From positions 897,001 to 961,000 of the forward strand of contig JACSYO010001629.1 of NCBI GenBank assembly GCA_016806645.1: DNA of 64,000 bases, written 5' to 3'. Source of the DNA: Ophiodon elongatus (lineage: Eukaryota > Chordata > Actinopteri > Perciformes > Hexagrammidae). Position 1 is the first letter of the stretch, and each line of letters opens with the position of its first letter. Positions 56,151-64,000 of the stretch are shown here, one piece after another. The position numbers and the translations under genes are program-made. The notes beneath the pieces were generated by a model. The model was not told where the DNA came from, did not search any database, and saw nothing but the letters and a program-made list of their open reading frames with translations.

Positions 56151-59099
56151 ACTATATATCTTAAAGTTTACTTACCTATAATTGTGTAAATTAATTCTAC
56201 TTAATTACTTAATAAAGTAATAAATTGCACAACAAAATAATGAATGAATTTGTTCATCATATTACCGAACAGTAGATGTTTCTTGTAGTGTAAAGCTAGT
56301 CACTTGCAATGTAGCTCGGTTCTTTCTACAATACTGCAGTGTTTCTCACTGCTTTCAGTGAGGGGTAAGTGGTAAGGTAAGGTAAACCAAAGATTTCATA
56401 TCAGGATTGACAGTATCTTGGGTTTCGCTCCATATTATAATTTGTAATGAATGTCAATAGTCAATTTGTCAACGCATTACAGTCCAATACATTGGTCTGG
56501 GTGAACCACACATCTGTCTGTCATCATATCAGGTGAGTGGAGTATCCTCTGAGGACCAGCACAGCATCAAGTGAACCAGCCCAGCACACGCACACAGACA
56601 TACGGCACACTCCCAAGGAGACAGAGTCATTTCTATGACTGGATGTGGTATCTGACCACACGCTGTAAAAAGGACTGACAGCACAATATTTAAGCAATGA
56701 GACCGCTGGTTTTAACTTTCTTGCTTCCTTCCCCAAGTGGTATTTAATAAGTAAATGGCTTTCCATGGAAAGGGAAGATTGTTTTTCCTGTCAAGTATTA
56801 TCACAAATAGGGATAATCATTTTGTACAGAACAGATTTGATCACATTCACGACAAAGTGAGATGTTTCTTCAGTTTGAGCACAAGCTGTAAGTTACCTAC
56901 ACGTATCCATACAACATTTCATTACTTAGGTCATACCATTGATTTTGTTCATACGGATCATTTCCAAGGCAATTAAGTCAGTGAAGCCAAAGGAGTGAAG
57001 CGGTTGGCATCACTAATGACACACTCATGCTGCAGCGCACAAAGCAGCCAAGCATCTGACTAAAGCAATAGAGGAGAAGAAGAAAAACTCAGTGAGAACT
57101 GGAGGTCTGGCAGTGCCAATCAATAACCATGTTCATGGTGCAGCCTGAGCTGATGCGAACTCTGCCCATTTTAAAAATAACTAAATGCAATGGAAAAGAT
57201 GATCGTCACAGAAACTAAATATGCAACAGACCTCTGGGAAAAGGGCTCTGTAAACACAAAAAGAACTAAATAAATAGAAACGACAAAGGGATGCTGATGG
57301 TGGGTGAATAATTTAGCATCAGCTCAACGAACAGTCCTCCAACCCATAATCCACCTCTCTCAGTCTCTGTCCAAGCACAGTTAGCTTCAGTTCCCTGTGT
57401 TTGTTTAATCTCTCATAGGATGGCTGACGGGTGTTTTTCTGCTCGGAGTTATCTTAGCAGCAAGACACAACCGTACCCGGTAATTTCTGTTCAACACACA
57501 GCTCTCAACACTTGGAAATGAAACGTGACGGTCAGGAATTCTCTTTCCAGTCCCCTTCTTTTCTCTCTCCATCCAGTACGAATCTCCGGAGACAATGCAC
57601 TCTTCTTCTTCCTCTGCCTCCCACCCTCTATGGCACGCTCAGACTTTGACAGGATTCCATCACATTGCAAGTATTCAATACGTTGCCCGAGTCACAAGCA
57701 AGAACCAGTTCCAGTGCCTGGCCCTGGAAAACCATAACCCACCCCCACCTCATTCCACTGCAGCCCACTGAAATCAGCCCAGGCTTCCACACAGCAACTA
57801 ATCTTCCCTCGTGAAGCTTTTCCAGACCTGGCGGAGAGGGAAAACTCCAGAGAATTTGCGGCCAAAATGAACACAGTTTAGCCAATCTGATCGGCCCTTC
57901 ATCACTTCGGGTAACACGCTGCAGCAAAACATACAAAGGCACGGAATCTTTTACCCAGGATAACCCGCAGGTGATGAAAATAGCAACCAGACAGCGTGAG
58001 GTTCTGTCGCCCTGTCATCCACTGGAGCTGTGCAGGCAGAGAGACAGCCGAGTGTCCAGACGATTGCTGTGGACACCAAGCTTCTCTCTCAGCCAGCCTT
58101 GCATAACTCAAGGGGCGAGAAACAACAGAAAAGGGCCCGTTCCAGCACAACGGCCCTGCTAAAGGAATCAGAGGCACAGACCTGATGAACCCAGCTGGCT
58201 ATTAGAGGAGTTCCAGCCCTCTTGCAGGCAGGTTTTCCATTAATTTCCCTACGTCCAATGCCAATGACGTTTCGTGTGGGTTGCAAAGTCACATTCAAAA
58301 GCAATTGGGTTTTGCCTCTGCCAGAAACTTTGCATTTGCAAATGCTGCTCTGTATTAGCAACAATGGTCAGGACCAGATTGCACAATGCATATACAAGAC
58401 AACTTCCAAAGGGTCATCCTTTCATGAAAAACAGACATGAAGAACATTGAAGATGTTAAGAGAATGTTGTAAAATCATTGAGCACTGTATGGATGACAAT
58501 GCTGTATGGCCCATTGTATTCTCTTTGACATGCACAGAAAAATGTGTATTCAATTTCAGGCATGTCTGGGTTGGTGGCAGGCAAGCCTCTAGTGTCCACT
58601 GAAGAACAGATGGAGAAATGCTTTCCAGTTTCCAATTCTTCAGTACTTATAGCTGAGGAGAAAATTCACCTACTATTTGACAACAAGTGAGAGACTAAAA
58701 CTATCATATTTTACAATGGAATATGAAGACAATTGTACCTTACTATCCAATTTGGGCTCCCAGGACCATTTCTTTATGTTGCAAGATGATCAAGCAGATC
58801 TTCAGATTTGTCCTGATATTTTGTTATTTTCTGGAAAGCAACCCATTAACCTGGATGAATGTCTTGTTTTGGAGAACCTGAATAAGATACCTGTGGTATT
58901 TGGTACCTGCTTACCTTGGAGAGTTGGGTTCATTTAGTGGTTAGCTCTGGTTAAGGTTTGGTTAGATTTAGGAAAGGATCATGTTTTGGGTTCCATCAAA
59001 GATTTTGTCAAAATTAGAAACATCTGAAACATCATGGTTGGAGTTAAAATTACTATTCTACTAAGGTTTAAGGATCTTCATCATCATGGTTACAATTGT

Positions 59100-59300
59100 C
59101 ACGTTTCAACCAAGCATTCCAGTTCAGTTCAGTTCAGTTCGTTAACCACTAGAACGGTTATTTTTGTGTTTCCATTAGCAAAGGTTGTGGAGAGTGCCAA
59201 TAGAACCGCTCCATTATTGGTACCAACTCTGTCTAGGTTCGGAAAGAGCAGATCTGATACCAGAAGGTGGAGTTAAAACGTTGCAGACCACTGATTGGTC
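59100..59300 (+). repeat. Probable non-autonomous transposon fragment (family H) with (AGTTC)4
   Basis: It opens with a perfect four-copy AGTTC tandem at 59121-59140 and continues aacggttatttttgtgtttc, attagcaaaggttgtggaga, attggtaccaactctgtc, cagaccactgattggtcaga. The text resembles a fish DNA-element family, from memory only. Confidence 0.4.
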
Positions 59301-59850
59301 AGAGAGAATCAAGACATAGCACAACATGGGACATCCTGCGCAAACCCGCCCTTTTTAAGCAGTCAAGCTACCATCAATAAAGACCACAATTTTTTATTTA
59401 CTCGACTCAGATTTAAAAAAAATGGCACCTCCCAAAACTACACCATACACTAACCTGGACACACTCTACACTGCTAGGATTTGAGTCACATCTGGCTAGA
59501 CAAGCTAGAAAGTTATAGTCACTACCCACCGTCCGCTGTGCTGAACTCGGTGCTCTCTTTCATAAACACTGGTCATACATTTTTTCGAAGAATGCCAAAT
59601 TCATTCTACATTTACATATTTTGTACTCATAATCCGCCTTTTTTAATTCTACCATCCGTCATACAAGAGGAATGTGTTAGTATGCAAAGGCCCCGTCGGC
59701 GACATTTAGCGCTCACTGATGTAATGCCGACGCATAAATCAAAGTGAATGTTCAGGATGCCAGGGGAGAGGTCAAGTCTCACGTAATGAAAACGGATCAA
59801 AGAGATTCAAAAAGGAGAGTCACGTGGAGTCAGATCCCATTCCTGTGGAG

Positions 59851-59863
59851 AGGTCAGAGGTCA
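59851..59863 (+). promoter_or_regulatory. Perfect DR1 (AGGTCA-G-AGGTCA)
   Basis: Two perfect half-sites with a 1-bp spacer lie in what should be a 5' intron of the malic enzyme gene. A single cis half-site (aggtca) also occurs about 85 bp upstream near 59769. Same interpretation and limits as the 25.0-kb cluster. Confidence 0.3.
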
Positions 59864-60159
59864 GACAGAGTCAGTCTACAACACCACCAAAACCAATCAT
59901 CTCGCAGTGAGATCATCCATAATATCCAGAAGTCAACTATCGTGTTCATTATTGGCCATGTCAGTGACAGCATGCATTCTCTCTGTTGAATTAAGAGTTA
60001 AAATGTACATCCAGACAACCTCTAGGCATTCCTAATGTATGCAGACAGGCAGTCTCATACATGGGGAAATGTAAATGCTATGAAACAGCAGGATGGCTTC
60101 AGAGATCCGCTTTAAAATCCAGCGTGCGCTGCCAAAATATGCTCCACTGTATAGATATC

Positions 60160-60490
60160 ACATTTGTCACATTCATACATAATGTTATTACAATTCATTG
60201 GCTGGGATCAAATAGGCTTTTGCGAGACCAATGAAGTTTTTATTTTATTGCTCGAATGTGTGAAATTCTTATCAGCGAACAGGCATTGTTAATCTACAGA
60301 TGGCACAAAGTATGCAGCTGGAGCGCCTTAACATTATAAACATTGAGAAATAAGCACGTCTTAACTTCTGAGCCAATGCCAAATAAGTCACAGTGCAATT
60401 TTAATTTCTCGCTCATTTTCACAATTACAAAGCCTTCAGAACTCTGACTGAATTAGCAATTACTTTTCTGCAACTATTGAAACAAAAAAA
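60160..60490. other. Candidate conserved non-coding element in 5' intron
   Basis: Unique block with tgttattacaattcattggc, gaagtttttattttattgct, ccttaacattataaacattg, aattttaatttctcgctcat and ctgaattagcaattactttt. Texture as for other candidate enhancers; no repeat similarity recognised. Confidence 0.4.
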
Positions 60491-61464
60491 GGGTTTAATG
60501 TTAAAGAACAGAAAAGTAAAAACTAAATATGATTTTGGTGTACTGTCCTACTGTATTATGTATGTCAGAAAAATATGCATTGTTTTAATGGTCAAATCAA
60601 TATATTTTGTCCTAAATAGCTGTGAAATTATGTAGATGGCATGCTTTATGTGTGTGTATGCAGCAACCATATTGCTCATAGTAATGTTTTTTATGAGATC
60701 AATCTACATCATATACTGTGGTTGTAATCTGTTTTCTTTTTAAATGATTTCAAGTACGGAAGAGTAATATAGGTATTACTCCCCAATTACAGCCACTGAA
60801 TAATCTCACTGATTTTGTTCTTCCCTTGTAGAAGGTTGTGTTAAAATTGTAGTAATTAAAGTTCACAGTTTGAAAGTATGTTGATTGATCCCACAGCTCA
60901 CGCAGCCCTTGAGCGCAGACGGATATCTTCAAGTTTTCAGTTTCTAAGTTCGGGCCAAATGCATGACAGGTTTATAAGTGTTCACAGCCAAAGCTGAGCT
61001 GAGAGCTGATGGAGCTGTCAAAACAAAGAAAAGTTAGCTTTTAGCGCTTTCTTACCACATGCATTAACTATAGTGGGAGTTTGGAACTGACTAACAAGAA
61101 GCAGAGCCGTTATAGAGATATTAGTGTCAGATACTGTAGGCCACATACCATTCTCAGAAGTATGGTCTTATCTAAGTGCAGATATAAAAGCGGTGCCGTT
61201 GGTCGGTGATTAATGTCTGATCTGTTGACTTGGCTCTTTTAGTCAGAGGGGAGTGTCCCATGTCCACATAAGGCTGACCCATTTTCAGACAGAAGTTTTA
61301 CTGGTCTGCTCGGCTAAGATTGGAAACCATCACGCCTCCATATAAATGTGTACTGAGGTAATGGCTTTCTTAAAATTCCCTTTGAATTTCTCAGAAAGTC
61401 AACGAGTCCTCCAGGAAAAACCTTTGTTGTCATGTTTCAAAGAAGAATTTCTTTACTTAGAAAT

Positions 61465-61760
61465 AGTTGACATTTTATGAAATAGGCATGTTCACTTTTA
61501 GCTAAATGAGAAGCTTGACATCACTCATGTCTGTATTGAGCTGGGGTCAGGAGGCAATTAGCTTAACTTTGCATAAAGTGTGCAAGAACAGGGAAAAAGC
61601 CAGCCTGGCTCATATTTCCATTTCTGTTTTTGTTCGGATGAAACTAAAGAAATACAATATGTTAATTAGTGAGCTGGAGAGGTTCGACAGATTAAGTTAC
61701 CTTTACAGACCCGCTGTTTCCCCAGATTTTCTTGCATTCCCAAAATGTCAAACTATTCTT
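61465..61760 (+). repeat. Teleost repeat family A, degenerate copy
   Basis: It contains gacattttatgaaataggca, tgagaagcttgacatcactc, tgtctgtattgagctggggt, aattagcttaactttgcata and aagccagcctggct, the family A landmarks with many changes. Confidence 0.55.
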
Positions 61761-64000
61761 AAAACAAGCACTTATGAAGCCTAAGGTTCCCTAACCCGAA
61801 AGGCAGAATGACTAGAATTTGTCGGTTGCCGTTTTGAAATCACAATCATGTTGGACCCTCCTCCCGGGCTCAACGACACCAGAAGCACACCCCTCTGACT
61901 GCCGTTAGGGTTACGCTGCTCGGCAGCGGGTGAAAGCCAATCCCAGAATCACTCTGCTATAGTTGCGTTTTTGTGCAATGTGTCCGCCATTTTCGGAGCT
62001 TCCACTTGGTTTGTGCTTACGATCTGGCAACTGGTCCCTAAGTTTTTATAAAGGTTTACGCCCAGAACCGTCCCGAACACAACAAAATGGGTCTCTTTAG
62101 ATTCAGGCACCACCATACACTTCTAGTGGGTCTTAAGTGATGATTGACAGGGAAAATCCTATTCATTTCAAATCAGGTTCGGGAAAGGTTGCAGTGTTGT
62201 TTTTTCCAACAAGGACTGGCCAGCGATCTGGCGGACAGGAAAACCCCTCAGCGGATTTTTCATGATGTGAATATAGTGTATATAATACAAAAATGCAAAA
62301 ACAAAAAGCAATGAATAAATAAATCAGGACATAGACGTGATTTCCTAAAGCTTCAGTACAACACTGAGCTCCATCAGACTTTCTAGTTGTGGCAGCAGTT
62401 CTGATCTTTTTGTAATTTGTGCATCATTCCAGTTGGCCATGATGTGAGCTTTACACCCGACTCGAAACAGAAAGCCAGAGATTGTAGATCGCAACGTGGC
62501 AAGAAGGTTGGACTGTGACTCGGGGAAGTTTTGGTTTCGGAGTTTCCACTCAATCCAGGGGGAAACAAAGCTGGATTAAAACTACTGAGGTCTTTTTCCA
62601 TGCGTGATGCTCGTGGGTTGTATACGTATGCGTACAAGGAGCTGTAACAGTGATCTGTTACCCATTTGACACTTAAATGTTAACTCTATGTCCTTAAGCT
62701 GTATCTTTCAACTCTTGAGTGTAAGGGGATACCTCTGTGTTTTGTTCCACTATTGGATCTGTTGTGGTAGGAAAGCAGTTCTGTTGCACCACTGCTCTCC
62801 TCACACCGCGTATCTGTGTGCAGCTGGGGCTACTGGGATGCATGTCGATAATGGAAACGACAATGACATCGCCGGCAATATTCAGCTTGTGGCCACAAAT
62901 CTGTCCACACATGTTCAGGATCCCCACCTCTGACAGCATGTGTGACTCTCCATTTACCCCGCATACATATACTCGTTACACACACACATGCGCTGCATTA
63001 CGTCGCGCGTATCCTTCTGGCAGCAGGAATGAGGCTAGCAGCATGAAGAGACTGGCAACCCTCCTACACAAGCTCATGACCAGCCACCGCCAACATGTGC
63101 TTTGGCACCCAAGCAATATGCACACATTTCTGCCTTGACAGGTGTGATAAAGACATGATATAGTTTTATTTCAATTTGAACTCCTCTTTGAGGATTTAAA
63201 GGGTCCCTGCTGCAGCAGTTGTGAAGGAAAGATAACATCATTAAAACATATAGAGCGTGTACGTAGAAAGTGGTGGAAGTGGCCAACGTTTTCAAACACA
63301 TGGCTATTCCATAAGGCATCGTATTTAACTCACCAACCTCTCTCACTCTTCGTTTTATGGTTCTGCCACAGTTTCTCAAGGCAGGGAGATGAAGGCTACA
63401 TCCATACTAGTTCAGTTTATTGCTGTAGAAGACGCTTTGGCAAATGTTTCAATAAGTCCTTATGTACTCAACCCTTTGGTCATTTTACACTTGTTTCTCT
63501 CACTTATTCTAAATTCCCACTAAAGCCATTCAAGAGGATCTAAGCTTTCTGCCAACTTTTGTGACATATGCTGGATGGATTATCCGCTGCATGCTGCTCA
63601 GACACCTAAGGGTTGAACTTTAAAACTACAAACCAGGCTGAGTGTGATTCACTCAGAGCATCAGATAAGCTTCAGCAAGTCGTTATTTCCAGCGTGGGCC
63701 GGTGAAATATTACAACTGCGCACCAAAATGTGACGGGTGGAGATGGTGTGGGGATAGCAGCCAAACAGACTCTCCCTCCCCTTGGTCGGGGAAGGAGAGT
63801 CTTATATTAATGTATCATTTAGCAGCTCCAGAGAAGTCAAACTGAAGTCGTGTTATTAATAGAAAGAGGAAAAAAGAGCCTCGGGGGATTATTAGAAATG
63901 TTCCTTTTCGTGTCATCCTCTCGAGGGCCGTGTCAGGGTATGTGTTTGATTGACAGCTCACAGTCTAAATCTCTTTACTGACCGCTATGACCTGCAAGGC

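Larger units (their letters stand above)
51188..64000 (-). other. me3: Malic enzyme 5' intron sequence, at least 12.8 kb
   Basis: I searched the minus strand for the preceding exon, which should encode YTPTVGLACQ and end with a split Arg before GLFITIHD. No match was found up to 64000. The stretch holds repeat families B, E, H and A and candidate conserved blocks. Other genes nested on either strand are not recognised. Confidence 0.6.

Noticed and set aside
1..64000. CRISPR arrays, insertion sequences, operons or prophage genes
   Set aside because: Tandem repeats here are microsatellites without spacers, and the genome is clearly vertebrate with spliced genes.

Overview
The window is non-coding-rich vertebrate nuclear DNA, almost certainly from a teleost (percomorph-type) fish. 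It has split genes with GT/AG introns, many long (CA)n/(GT)n, (GA)n and (TA)n microsatellites, and several interspersed repeats that I recognise as teleost families (for example the unit carrying 'TAGCTTAGCATAA..GACTGGAAAC' and the unit carrying 'GATGGGAATGTCATT'). There is no bacterial, plasmid or phage content, no operon, and no CRISPR, rRNA or convincing tRNA gene.

One gene is well supported: the 3' part of a malic enzyme gene on the minus strand. Eleven coding exons run from 51187 down to the TAA stop at 29028. Their reading phases join without a break and give 450 residues plus one base of a split codon, roughly the C-terminal three quarters of a malic enzyme. Sequence choices (Ser/Lys at canonical 346/347, AYDDLLDEFM, IAGAFTQQI, EYAYEH, DSYRWPEDSM, VQT near the end) fit the NADP-dependent mitochondrial type ME3 best. 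The N-terminal exons (targeting peptide, the YTPTVG exon) are not in the window and must lie beyond 64000.

Layout: 1-28600 is intergenic DNA downstream of the gene, with microsatellites, a LINE ORF2 remnant (6.1-6.5 kb), a probable 415-bp MITE (14.0-14.4 kb), other repeats, and A/T-rich blocks with homeodomain-like words that look like conserved non-coding elements. The gene's compact 3' cluster of nine exons lies at 29.0-34.1 kb. Two introns of 8.0 and 7.2 kb separate the next exons at 42.2 and 49.5 kb; these introns are full of teleost repeats. The last visible exon is at 51.1 kb, followed by at least 12.8 kb of intron to the window end.

The most interesting observations are: the predicted protein ends in Cys-Lys-Leu, which fits the type 1 peroxisomal targeting consensus; three AGGTCA half-sites spaced by one base (overlapping DR1 elements) lie 4 kb downstream of the stop; and a compact 33-bp imperfect hairpin with a 7-nt loop sits in an intron and has the shape of a small-RNA precursor. 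None of these is proven by sequence alone, and I see no evidence for a wholly new multi-gene system here.
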